From Clostridiales bacterium (GTDB lineage Bacteria > Bacillota > Clostridia > Oscillospirales > CAG-272), in contig JAAVYP010000004.1 of assembly GCA_022791195.1 (NCBI GenBank), positions 1 through 64,000 of the forward strand: 64,000 nt of DNA. The letters are read 5' to 3'. How positions within the stretch are numbered: position 1 is the stretch's first letter; the number at the start of each line of letters is the position of its first letter. Below, piece after piece: positions 9,612 to 18,515 of this stretch. The notes below the pieces were generated by a model. It did no database searches and was not told the origin of the DNA. It was given only the letters and a program-made list of their open reading frames with translations. Position numbers and translations under genes: made by a program.

Positions 9612-10691
9612 CTATTGTTCGGTGCTGACCACCATGTTATCAATATGTACAATGGGCTTGGCCGCGCTGCCCTCTTTCATAAAAGCACGAATCTCTTCGG
9701 CCCCGTAGGAAGCAAAGCCGCGTGCCACCCGGATTTCATCGTCGGTTAAAATATCTACCACGTCCCCCTCGGCAAAGTCCCCGTGGACGGCGGTAATGCC
9801 TGCCAAGAGCAGGCTTTTATGATGCTGTCCAACCGCATCGGCCGCCCCTTGGTCAATGATAATTTCGCCCCGACTCTTGGCATAAAAGGCCATCCATTGC
9901 AGCCTTGTTTTTAAATTTTCGCCTGCCTTAAACAGAGTGCCCGGGTTCTCGCCCGTCACGCCGCCGGCCACACTGCCCTCGGGCAGCGAGGAGCAAATAT
10001 ATACCTCGACGCCGGCCGAGGTGGCAAGCCGCGCGGCTGAAATTTTCGTTTTCATACCGCCGGTGCCGTTCGCGCTGCCGGCGCCCTCGGCATAGGCTTC
10101 AATCTCGGGCGTGATTTTCTCCACCACCTCTATGCGCCGGGCCTGCGGATCCAGCTTGGGATGGCCGGTATACAGGCCGTCCACATCGGTTAAGAGCACC
10201 AGCCGGTCGGCATGCACCATCGCGGCCACCTGGGCCGAAAGGGTATCGTTGTCGCCAAAGCGAATTTCGCTGGTCGTCACCGTGTTGTTTTCGTTGATAA
10301 TCGGCACCGCCCCGCGCTTTAGCAAAATTTCCATGGTGTTAAATGCGTTGATATATTTTTCCTTGACCAAAAAGGCGTCGGGCGTGAGCAAAATCTGCGC
10401 GGCCTGGTAGCCCCGTCCGCCGAGGTAGGCGCTGTATTCATCCATCAGCAGCATCTGCCCGACGGCGGCCGAGGCCTGCTCAAACGCCAGCTGTTTCGGT
10501 CTTGCCGAAAAGCCGAGCCGCCGGAAACCGGCCGCAATCGCGCCCGAGCTGACCACGATGACCCGATAGCCATCATCCCGCAAATCGGCGACCCCTTCAC
10601 AAATTTTCTTGATCTTTTCTCCGTCGGCCGCACCGTCCGCCGAGGTCAGCGAACTGGTGCCCACCTTGATTACAATGAGTTTCTTATCCAT
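9612..10691 (-). CDS. proB: Glutamate 5-kinase with PUA domain
   Basis: MDKKLIVIKVGTSSLTS, VVSSGAIAAGFRRLG, GTGGMKTKISAARLATSAG; C-terminal PUA-like region. Confidence 0.95.
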   Translation of the reverse strand: MDKKLIVIKVGTSSLTSADGAADGEKIKKICEGVADLRDDGYRVIVVSSGAIAAGFRRLGFSARPKQLAFEQASAAVGQMLLMDEYSAYLGGRGYQAAQILLTPDAFLVKEKYINAFNTMEILLKRGAVPIINENNTVTTSEIRFGDNDTLSAQVAAMVHADRLVLLTDVDGLYTGHPKLDPQARRIEVVEKITPEIEAYAEGAGSANGTGGMKTKISAARLATSAGVEVYICSSLPEGSVAGGVTGENPGTLFKAGENLKTRLQWMAFYAKSRGEIIIDQGAADAVGQHHKSLLLAGITAVHGDFAEGDVVDILTDDEIRVARGFASYGAEEIRAFMKEGSAAKPIVHIDNMVVSTEQ

Positions 10692-10716
10692 TTTATTCGT
10701 TCTTCTTTGTCCACGC

Positions 10717-11427
10717 TTATAACGGTTTTTTGATGATTTTTGCATAGTCCCGCGGATATTCAGCCGGCGTCGTTCCCTTTTTGGTCACGATGACGAGGCT
10801 GCGCCCCTGCGGTTCGGGCGAAAACAGCGTATATTCCTTGATCACCGCCGTGCATCCCAATTTTTCAAGCGCCGCGCCCGACGCGGCCAACTCTTCGGCC
10901 CCGTTTTTGCCTTTAAGGGCAATGAGCTTTCCCCCCGTGCGAAGGAGCGGCACACAAAGCTCCAGCAAAACAGGCAGGGCGGCAACGGCTCTGGCCGTGA
11001 CCGCGTCAAACGAGCCTCTTAGCGGGCCGCGGGCAATCGTTTCGGCCCGGGCCGGCAGCACGGTGATGTGCGGCAGTTTTAGCCGGGTGGCCGCTTCGGC
11101 CACAAACGCAAGCTTTTTCGCGGTGGAATCAATGGCCGTGATAGCGATATCCTTTCTCGCAATGGCCAGCGGCAGGGTTGGAAAACCTCCGCCGCAGCCC
11201 ACATCGGCCACGTTCGCGCCCGGCGCAAGCTCTGCCGCGGCAACAAGACTGTCGGCGATATGCTTGCGGGCAATACCTTCGTCGTCGGTTATCGCGGTTA
11301 TATTCATTTTTTTATTCTGCTCCTGCAGCAGTCCGGCCAATATCGCAAAGGCCTCGATATGCGCAAGATAATCTTCAAGGCCGTTTTCGGCCAACGCCTG
11401 CTGCATATAAATACGAAAAGCGCTCAT
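10717..11427 (-). CDS. rsmG: 16S rRNA (guanine-N7)-methyltransferase RsmG (GidB)
   Basis: NITAITDDEGIARKHIADSL, VADVGCGGGFPTLPLAIAR; directly downstream of mnmG. Confidence 0.93.
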   Translation of the reverse strand: MSAFRIYMQQALAENGLEDYLAHIEAFAILAGLLQEQNKKMNITAITDDEGIARKHIADSLVAAAELAPGANVADVGCGGGFPTLPLAIARKDIAITAIDSTAKKLAFVAEAATRLKLPHITVLPARAETIARGPLRGSFDAVTARAVAALPVLLELCVPLLRTGGKLIALKGKNGAEELAASGAALEKLGCTAVIKEYTLFSPEPQGRSLVIVTKKGTTPAEYPRDYAKIIKKPL

Positions 11428-11502
11428 CGCTTTGCTATCCCTTTCTTTGGGCATAACTTCATTTCATTATATCATAAAAATCTAAGCTGCAAGAACAAGC
11501 CA

Positions 11503-13395
11503 TTAGGCTTGTTCTTGTGACTTCTCTCCCAGCCACAAAAGCAGCACCGATATATCCGCCGGCGATACCCCGCTGATTCGGGAGGCCTGGCCGATGTTCT
11601 CGGGCCGGATCTGCGAAAGCTTCTGCCTTGCTTCCAGCCGGATGCCCTCGATTTTTTCATAATCGATATTTTCCGGCAGTTTTTTGTTTTCTAACCTGGC
11701 AAATTTTTTGACCTCCGCCTTTTGCCGGCGGATATAGCCGTCATATTTGACGCTCACCTCGACCGTTTTGGTCACCTCAGCCGGCAAAACCGGTCTTGCC
11801 TTGTCAAAAACGGCGATTTTGGCATAATCCAGCTCGGGTCGGCGCAAAAGATCGGCCAAGCGCACCCCGCTTTCAAGCGGCGTGGTACCATACGCTTCCA
11901 GCGCCGCATTATAGGCCGGCGAGGGGCCAATGGTGCTGTGCTCCAACCGGCTGATCTCTTTCTCAATCTGCTCTTGCTTGACGAGAAAAGCATCATAGCG
12001 GGCCCCGTCGATCAGCCCGGCCTGGTAGCCAAGCGGGGTCAGTCTAGCGTCGGCATTATCCTGCCGCAGCAGCAGACGATATTCCGAGCGGCTGGTCATA
12101 ATGCGATACGGTTCGTTCGTGCCCTTGGTCACCAAATCGTCAATGAGCACGCCTATGTACGATTGATCTCTGGTCAGCACCAGCGGCGGCTTGTTTTGCA
12201 GCTTCAGTGCCGCGTTCAGCCCGGCCACCAGTCCCTGGGCCGCGGCCTCTTCATAACCCGATGTACCGTTAAACTGCCCCGCGCCGTACAGCCCCGCCAC
12301 CTTTTTAAACTCGAGGGTTGCGTAAAGCTCGGTCGGGTCAATGCAGTCATACTCTATCGCATAGGCCGGTCGCATCATCTGCGCCCTCTCAAAGCCGGCC
12401 ATGGAATGCAGCATGGCGAGCTGCACCTCCTGCGGCATGGAAGAAGAAAAGCCCTGCAAATACATCTCTTTGGTATGCCGGCCCATTGGTTCGACAAAAA
12501 TGCGGTGCCGCTCTTTATCGCTGAACCGGACGATCTTGTCCTCAATCGAGGGGCAATACCGCGGCCCCGTGCCGTGAATTTTGCCCGAATAGATGGGGGA
12601 CCGGTCTAAATTATCCAAAATAATCTGATGGGTCGTTTCGTTTGTATAGGCAATATAGCAGGGAATTTGCTCGATTTCGGCCAGCGCCGCCCGGTCGGTG
12701 CGCACCGAAAAGGGTTCGGGCGGGCCCTCCACCGGCTGGGTTTCTAACTTGGAAAAATCAATCGAATCCCGGTGCACCCGCGGCGGGGTGCCGGTCTTAA
12801 ACCGCCGGAAAGAAATGCCCTCTCGCCTTAGCGTTTCGGTTAAATAAAGAGCGGGCAGCATGCCGTCCGGGCCGGAAGAAACCGTGTTTTCGCCGATAAT
12901 GACCTCGGCGTTTAAATAGGTGCCGCAGCACAAAACAGCCGCCTTGCAGGGATAAAAGGCGCCAAGCGTAGTCAGCACGCCTGTCACCTTTCCCTCTTTG
13001 ATGCGAACATCGCACACCTCGGCCTGAATGACCGAAAGGCCGGGCGTGTTCTCTAACGTTTCTTTGACAATCTGCTGGTACAACCGCCGGTCGGCCTGCA
13101 CCCGCTTGGAATGCACGGCCGCCCCCTTGCCCGCATTGAGCATGCGCGACAAGATCGTTGCTTTGTCGGCGGCATAGCCCATCTCACCGCCCAGCGCGTC
13201 GATTTCATAGACCAGGTGTCCCTTGCCTGTGCCGCCGATCGCCGGGTTGCAGGGCATGTTGCCCAACGCATCCAAATTGATCGTAAACAGCGCCGTGCGA
13301 AAACCAAGGCGCGCGCCGCAAAGCGCCGCCTCGATGCCCGCGTGACCGCCGCCGATCACGGCAATATCAATTTCTTGTACGGTAAATTCTTTCAT
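11503..13395 (-). CDS. mnmG: tRNA uridine-5-carboxymethylaminomethyl modification enzyme MnmG (GidA)
   Basis: [47 protein letters not shown]; start [10 protein letters not shown] at 13395. Confidence 0.96.
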   Translation of the reverse strand: MKEFTVQEIDIAVIGGGHAGIEAALCGARLGFRTALFTINLDALGNMPCNPAIGGTGKGHLVYEIDALGGEMGYAADKATILSRMLNAGKGAAVHSKRVQADRRLYQQIVKETLENTPGLSVIQAEVCDVRIKEGKVTGVLTTLGAFYPCKAAVLCCGTYLNAEVIIGENTVSSGPDGMLPALYLTETLRREGISFRRFKTGTPPRVHRDSIDFSKLETQPVEGPPEPFSVRTDRAALAEIEQIPCYIAYTNETTHQIILDNLDRSPIYSGKIHGTGPRYCPSIEDKIVRFSDKERHRIFVEPMGRHTKEMYLQGFSSSMPQEVQLAMLHSMAGFERAQMMRPAYAIEYDCIDPTELYATLEFKKVAGLYGAGQFNGTSGYEEAAAQGLVAGLNAALKLQNKPPLVLTRDQSYIGVLIDDLVTKGTNEPYRIMTSRSEYRLLLRQDNADARLTPLGYQAGLIDGARYDAFLVKQEQIEKEISRLEHSTIGPSPAYNAALEAYGTTPLESGVRLADLLRRPELDYAKIAVFDKARPVLPAEVTKTVEVSVKYDGYIRRQKAEVKKFARLENKKLPENIDYEKIEGIRLEARQKLSQIRPENIGQASRISGVSPADISVLLLWLGEKSQEQA

Positions 13396-13396
13396 G

Positions 13397-13507
13397 TTAT
13401 CTGGATATAAACGTAATATCATAATAGCCAAGCGCATAGCCAAAGGCCGCGAGCGCCGCCAAGGCAAGGCCCAAAATCGCCAGCAGACGATACAGCATGG
13501 TTTTCAT
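13397..13507 (-). CDS. Small single-TM protein (36 aa) between rlmH and mnmG
   Basis: [36 protein letters not shown]; its ATG overlaps the rlmH stop (ATGA) and its stop lies just before the mnmG start. Confidence 0.5.
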   Translation of the reverse strand: MKTMLYRLLAILGLALAALAAFGYALGYYDITFISR

Positions 13508-13929
13508 TTATGATATTTTCCTCCTGCGTTAATGTTGAACGCCCGATAGAGCTGCTCTAATAAAATCACCCGCATTAATTGATGCGGAAAGGTCATTTTA
13601 GAAAACGAAAGCCGATAATCACACTTTTGCTTCACCTGCTCAGAAAGGCCGTCTGAATCGCCGATCACAAGCTGTAATTTGCCGTGCCCGGCCAGCGTCA
13701 CCTTCTGTATGCGCTTTGCCAGCTCCTCACTGGAGCACTGCTCCCCTTCCACACAAAGGGCGATCTTATACGCCCGTTCCTGCAGCCATTTTTCAGGGGA
13801 GGTCCCCGGTTTATAAATTTGATTGGTCAGCCGGCAATAGCCCAAAAGCCTTTTTTCGTATTCGGCAACCGCCGCACGCAAATAGTCCTCTTTCAGACTG
13901 CCGGTTGAAATGATGTCCACCGCGATCAT
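13504..13929 (-). CDS. rlmH: 23S rRNA (pseudouridine1915-N3)-methyltransferase RlmH
   Basis: [57 protein letters not shown]. Confidence 0.94.
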   Translation of the reverse strand: MIAVDIISTGSLKEDYLRAAVAEYEKRLLGYCRLTNQIYKPGTSPEKWLQERAYKIALCVEGEQCSSEELAKRIQKVTLAGHGKLQLVIGDSDGLSEQVKQKCDYRLSFSKMTFPHQLMRVILLEQLYRAFNINAGGKYHK

Positions 13930-14678
13930 AGCACAGCCACCGGTGCGCATTCAACCGCCGCGTCATAGCCCCTGGCAATGAGCGCTTGCTCAGCCGTGCG
14001 GTAGGCCGCGTCGGGCGTGTTGTTCTCTTTGCTTAAATGGGCCAAAATAAACCGCTTTGTCCCCTTGCCTGCTAAAAAGGCGCAAAATTCCGCACAGGCC
14101 TGGTTGGACAAATGCCCTCTCGCCGAAGCAATGCGCGCTTTCAGATAGGCCGGATACGGTCCGTTCCGAAGCCTTTCGGGATCGTGATTAGACTCCACCA
14201 AGGCGCTCCGGCAGCCGACCATCGCGGCCACGGCCTCGTCAGTGACAAAGCCGGTGTCGGTCAGCACCCCCGCCTTGTCTCCCTGCGCCCGGAAGGTATA
14301 ACCCACGCAGCAGGCCGAATCGTGCGAGAGCGGAAAGCTCTCGACAAGCAAATCCTTCACCTGTACCGCATACTGCACCGGATGCGCCTGCACGTCAAAA
14401 GCGGGCCGCATGGCCTGCAAAGACTGCGCCGTCGCATGAATGGGCACGCCGCTGCTCTTGCAAAGCACCGAAAGTCCCCCGATATGGTCCTTATGCTCAT
14501 GGGTCAAAAACACCCCGTCGATCTCTGAAAAATCTCGGCCAAGCAAGGCCAGCGCCCGGCGGATGCGGCGGGCCGACACGCCCGCGTCGATCAAAATCCG
14601 GGCGCCGCCCCCCTCAATATAGGTACAGTTGCCGCCGCTTCCCGAAAAAAGCGGTGTTATTTTTATTTCTTCCATCAT
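13926..14678 (-). CDS. MBL-fold metallo-hydrolase, YycJ/WalJ-like
   Basis: FSGSGGNCTYIEGGGARILIDAGVSARRIRRAL, FLTHEHKDHIGGL; adjacent to rlmH as in many Firmicutes. Confidence 0.88.
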   Translation of the reverse strand: MMEEIKITPLFSGSGGNCTYIEGGGARILIDAGVSARRIRRALALLGRDFSEIDGVFLTHEHKDHIGGLSVLCKSSGVPIHATAQSLQAMRPAFDVQAHPVQYAVQVKDLLVESFPLSHDSACCVGYTFRAQGDKAGVLTDTGFVTDEAVAAMVGCRSALVESNHDPERLRNGPYPAYLKARIASARGHLSNQACAEFCAFLAGKGTKRFILAHLSKENNTPDAAYRTAEQALIARGYDAAVECAPVAVL

Positions 14679-15103
14679 GTAAAAAACATTGTATAAACGA
14701 CGTCAAACCCGACGATAAAGACCAGCGGAAACAGAAAATACAAAAGCGGTCTTGCCTGCTTGTGCCGGCGCTTGATTTCTTCAATCAGCGCCGCTTTCTC
14801 TTGTCCGCTTAATCCATCCGAAAGCTGCTCGGGTTCGGGTACATCGTTTGATACCCCTCGATTTATGATTATATAGGCCAAAAACAACGCGGGCAATAAA
14901 AGATAGAGACCCGCTTCCACCACCATAGAAAACAGGGCATACGCTGTATCACGCAGATGAAAGGCGGCAAAGTAAAGCCCCACGAAAAAGACACAGCTGC
15001 CGGCAAGGCAAAACAGGGTTTTCCGGTTCTGCTTGGCTGTATTCAGGTTTCTTTCGTCCGACAAGGTTCCCTTGTCGTATTTGCGCTTTTTGTTTCGTTT
15101 CAT
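14675..15103 (-). CDS. Small integral membrane protein of unknown function
   Basis: Hydrophobic segments, basic N-terminus; overlaps walJ-like start (co-directional). Confidence 0.55.
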   Translation of the reverse strand: MKRNKKRKYDKGTLSDERNLNTAKQNRKTLFCLAGSCVFFVGLYFAAFHLRDTAYALFSMVVEAGLYLLLPALFLAYIIINRGVSNDVPEPEQLSDGLSGQEKAALIEEIKRRHKQARPLLYFLFPLVFIVGFDVVYTMFFT

Positions 15104-15266
15104 AGCCCTCTCCTACTATACCGCGTCAATGCATAAACGAAATTTCTGTTTGTCCATGCCGCGCTGGTTTGTTTTTTGCCCTCTGCCCGTTTGACCCTTT
15201 TATGCCGCGGTGGCCTTGATACGCAGCCGTCTTTATACGGCGGCCGCCCTTATAGCAACCGTGCTG

Positions 15267-16553
15267 TTACGCCATTTTTTCATCCACGCAAAGACCGCCG
15301 TAGGGACGGATCTTTAAGCACACGCACGCGCCCTCGCCAAAGCAGTCTTCCATCACCTGGCTGAAGGCAGGCACATCCTCTTCTTTGACAAAGGCCTGTA
15401 TCGTGCCGGCGAAGCCGCCGCCATGCACCCGGCACGCCCCCTCTTTGCCGGCAAGGGCGGTTTCGGCCAGCACCAGCGCCAGCGAAAGGCCCTGCTCATG
15501 CACATTTTTATTTGTATATATATTTTGCAGATATTGAAAAGAAGAACGGCCGCTTTCGTTAACCTTTTTAAGGAAGGTTGCTACATCGCCCTCTTTCAGT
15601 GCCTGTTTCTGTGCCTCAACCCGTTCATTTTCCTGTAAATAGTGCATGGCGCGCAAAATCGCCCGGTCACCGGTTCTTGTCCGCAAAGCGCCCGCCGCCT
15701 GCACAACCTGGGCGAGCGTGACTTCGCGCAGAGACTTTTTGCCGAAATAGCCGGCCACGGCCCGCATTTCTCTTGGAATATCCGCATAATCATCGGTCAA
15801 ATCTGAATGATTGCCGCCGGTGTTGACAATGCAAAGCCGATAGCCTGCGTCTTCAATCGCAAACGACAGGGGCTCGACAATCGGGTTTGCCGGATTTTCA
15901 AAATCAATGGCCACAAAGCCCCCGTAAATGCAGGCCACCTGGTCCATCAGGCCGCAGGGCTTGCCGTAAAATTCCCGCTCGGCATACTGGGCGATCTTGG
16001 CAATTTCCACCTTGTCAACCTGGCCTTCGTTGTATAAGTAGTTTTGAATGGTACCGATCATATCTTCAAAAGCCGCCGAGGAGGAAAGCCCTGACGCCTT
16101 GAACACATTGGAGGTAGTATACGCATCGAACCCGCCGGCCTGGTAGCCGAACCGCCTGAATCCTTCACAAACCCCCGCGATCATCAGCGCACTTTTGTGA
16201 TATTTTCGCTTATTTAAGTCGTTTAAATTAACAGCATCCATCTGAAAACCGCTGCTTTTTACATAGACAAAGTTGCTGTCATTTCTGGCGGCCACCGCGA
16301 TAATGTCAAGATCAATCGAAGCCGCCAGCACCTTGCCGTTATTATGGTCGGTATGGTTGCCCGAAATCTCGCTGCGTCCCGACACCGAGAAAAGCCGCAA
16401 ATCACGGTCTTTCTCATAAATCCGGCCAAATTCTTCAATGCATGTGAGATACCGGCTTCTTTGCCGTTCAATTTGTTCTTCGCCATATAGTTCGGTGAAA
16501 ATACCGTCAAAATGTCCGTCTTGAATCGCTCTTGTTAGCTGTTCTGCCCTCAT
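15267..16553 (-). CDS. galK: Galactokinase
   Basis: VSGRSEISGNHTDHNNGKVLAASI, ASGLSSSAAFEDMIG, CRVHGGGFAGTIQAF. Confidence 0.88.
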   Translation of the reverse strand: MRAEQLTRAIQDGHFDGIFTELYGEEQIERQRSRYLTCIEEFGRIYEKDRDLRLFSVSGRSEISGNHTDHNNGKVLAASIDLDIIAVAARNDSNFVYVKSSGFQMDAVNLNDLNKRKYHKSALMIAGVCEGFRRFGYQAGGFDAYTTSNVFKASGLSSSAAFEDMIGTIQNYLYNEGQVDKVEIAKIAQYAEREFYGKPCGLMDQVACIYGGFVAIDFENPANPIVEPLSFAIEDAGYRLCIVNTGGNHSDLTDDYADIPREMRAVAGYFGKKSLREVTLAQVVQAAGALRTRTGDRAILRAMHYLQENERVEAQKQALKEGDVATFLKKVNESGRSSFQYLQNIYTNKNVHEQGLSLALVLAETALAGKEGACRVHGGGFAGTIQAFVKEEDVPAFSQVMEDCFGEGACVCLKIRPYGGLCVDEKMA

Positions 16554-16610
16554 GTTCGTTCTGCACCCTTCTTGTTATTTTTTGTGGTTCATGCACACTG
16601 GTTCTTTGCG

Positions 16611-18146
16611 TTAATTACCGCTGGTTTCTTCGCTCGCTTCCTCGCTTGCCTCGATCAGATCCGGAATTTCCTTCATTTTTTCCTGGTCGGAGGTAATTTC
16701 TGTCTTATCTTTCAGCGCGTTATAATCCTCGGTATAGTGATCATTGCGCAGGCCGCCATCCGCCGTTGCCTGCCAGGAGGGCAGGCCCTCGCTCTCTAAA
16801 TACATCACATGGATGCCATAGGTCGTTTTCACAATGCCGGTATCGCCCGGTTTTCTGTCCTCTTCAAAGCACCAGGCGTCAAATTCATCGGTCATGGCTC
16901 CTTTATCTACATTTTGATAAAGTCCGCCGGCGCTCTTCGAGCTTGTGTCCTCGCTGTATTCTCCGGCTAAGGCAGCAAAGGTTTCGGTTAAATCCTCGGC
17001 GGCTTTTGCCTCTTTCAAAAGCTGGTCCGCCTTTTCATAAGCCGCCTCGTCAGAGCCATACGTATCGGCATAAAGCAGAATATGGCGCACATTGACCGTT
17101 GCATATTCCTGGCGGTAAACGGGTTTCACCATGAAATAAACGGTGCAATAGCCTAAATCCTCTGATTCAATCACGGTATGCTCGCCGGCTGTGCGCGCCC
17201 CGTCAAAGAGCCAGCTGTTCGCCGCCCCCTCAGCGCTGTAAGCGGCGCCGGTGGTAAGCCGCTGTTTGACCCGCTCCTTGAGTGTTTTTTCGGTGATGGT
17301 GTCTGCCTGATCTTCTGACGGAATTTCTGTGTCGTCCGACACCACGGTATACTGTTCTCTGTCGTATTGCTCGATCAGGGCGTAAAAGGCGTCTTCATCG
17401 GTGATGGCGCCGTCCATCTCTTTTGCTTTTGCCAGCGCCGTTAGGTAAGCCGCCTCTTTTTCTTCATCGTCAGCGTCCTCGTCATAGTCCGCCTCGATCT
17501 TCAGGGAAATAAAATCTGCCTTATAAATTTCCCCTTTATTATCTTCGGCATACCGGCTGTATTCGTCTTCTGTGAACGTATATCCGTTATAAAGCTTATA
17601 AAAATACTCATTGGCCAGCATGTGAATTTCATAGCAGGCCTTGACGGTTTCTTCGGTGACGAGCTTTCCGTAATTTTTCTGCAAAAAGGCATTCAGATCC
17701 TCAAAGCCCTGCTCTTTGCCGTAGTCGGCCATTTCTTGGAGCTCATCGGCAAGCATCTGCTTGTCCTCTTCCGAAAGAGTCATGCCGTCAGCGCGCGCGC
17801 CTTCAGCCAAAGAAAGAAACATAGTCGTTGTTTCTAAGGTTTGGTCTGCGAAATAATCAAACCAGGTATAGCCTTCTTGGTCGCTCATCGTGCAGTTTTG
17901 ATTTTTAAGCGGCATATTCAAATCGATAATATACGAAATATACGCGCTGTACTGCTGGCAATAGTTAAAAAAATTAGTGGCTAAATAATACTGGAACATA
18001 TCCCCTGTGATCTCAAAATGCTCGCTTTTGACAATCACAGCGGCCGCCACATCGTCCCCATTTTTCTTGTCCTTGCAGCCAGAGAATACACCGGCACACA
18101 AAAGTACCGCGACGAGCAGCAACGCAATTCTTTTTTTCAGTTTCAT
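16611..18146 (-). CDS. Parvulin-type peptidyl-prolyl isomerase lipoprotein (foldase, PrsA-like)
   Basis: Lipobox GVFSGCKD; VNVRHILLYADTYG...AGEYSEDTSSKSAGGLYQNVDKGAM rotamase motif. Confidence 0.85.
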   Translation of the reverse strand: MKLKKRIALLLVAVLLCAGVFSGCKDKKNGDDVAAAVIVKSEHFEITGDMFQYYLATNFFNYCQQYSAYISYIIDLNMPLKNQNCTMSDQEGYTWFDYFADQTLETTTMFLSLAEGARADGMTLSEEDKQMLADELQEMADYGKEQGFEDLNAFLQKNYGKLVTEETVKACYEIHMLANEYFYKLYNGYTFTEDEYSRYAEDNKGEIYKADFISLKIEADYDEDADDEEKEAAYLTALAKAKEMDGAITDEDAFYALIEQYDREQYTVVSDDTEIPSEDQADTITEKTLKERVKQRLTTGAAYSAEGAANSWLFDGARTAGEHTVIESEDLGYCTVYFMVKPVYRQEYATVNVRHILLYADTYGSDEAAYEKADQLLKEAKAAEDLTETFAALAGEYSEDTSSKSAGGLYQNVDKGAMTDEFDAWCFEEDRKPGDTGIVKTTYGIHVMYLESEGLPSWQATADGGLRNDHYTEDYNALKDKTEITSDQEKMKEIPDLIEASEEASEETSGN

Positions 18147-18515
18147 ATTAATCTCCATTCCGCCGCCCTGCGGCACAAATCGTTAGCAGCCGTACATAAG
18201 ATCGAATCGGATTTGCGCTTATGTAATCACCGCTCTCTTTCTTATTTATATACGATTGAATCCTGCCTGAATTTACGGGAAATATCCCGGGGAAAGATCC
18301 CAGCATAAAGTACAACATAAAGCACGACATAAAGTCGGAAAAAGTTTCCTTTATGATACGCAAAAAACACACATTTTTGGGTTGCCAAATGCAGATTTTT
18401 TACCGGTCTTTCTTGCTTCTCCTGTTGGGCAAAAGGCTTGATCTGACAGCATTTTTCGGTGTTTCTCTCATTATACTATATCGACTCTGCAAATGCAAGG
18501 AAAGTCCGGATTTTG

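Noticed and set aside
11722-12609. 295-aa plus-strand ORF
   Set aside because: Fully antisense to mnmG, which has unmistakable motifs; a shadow ORF.
18282-18296. atatcccggggaaag as a Noc-binding site (ATTTCCCGGGAAAT)
   Set aside because: Several mismatches to the consensus; too weak to call without binding data.
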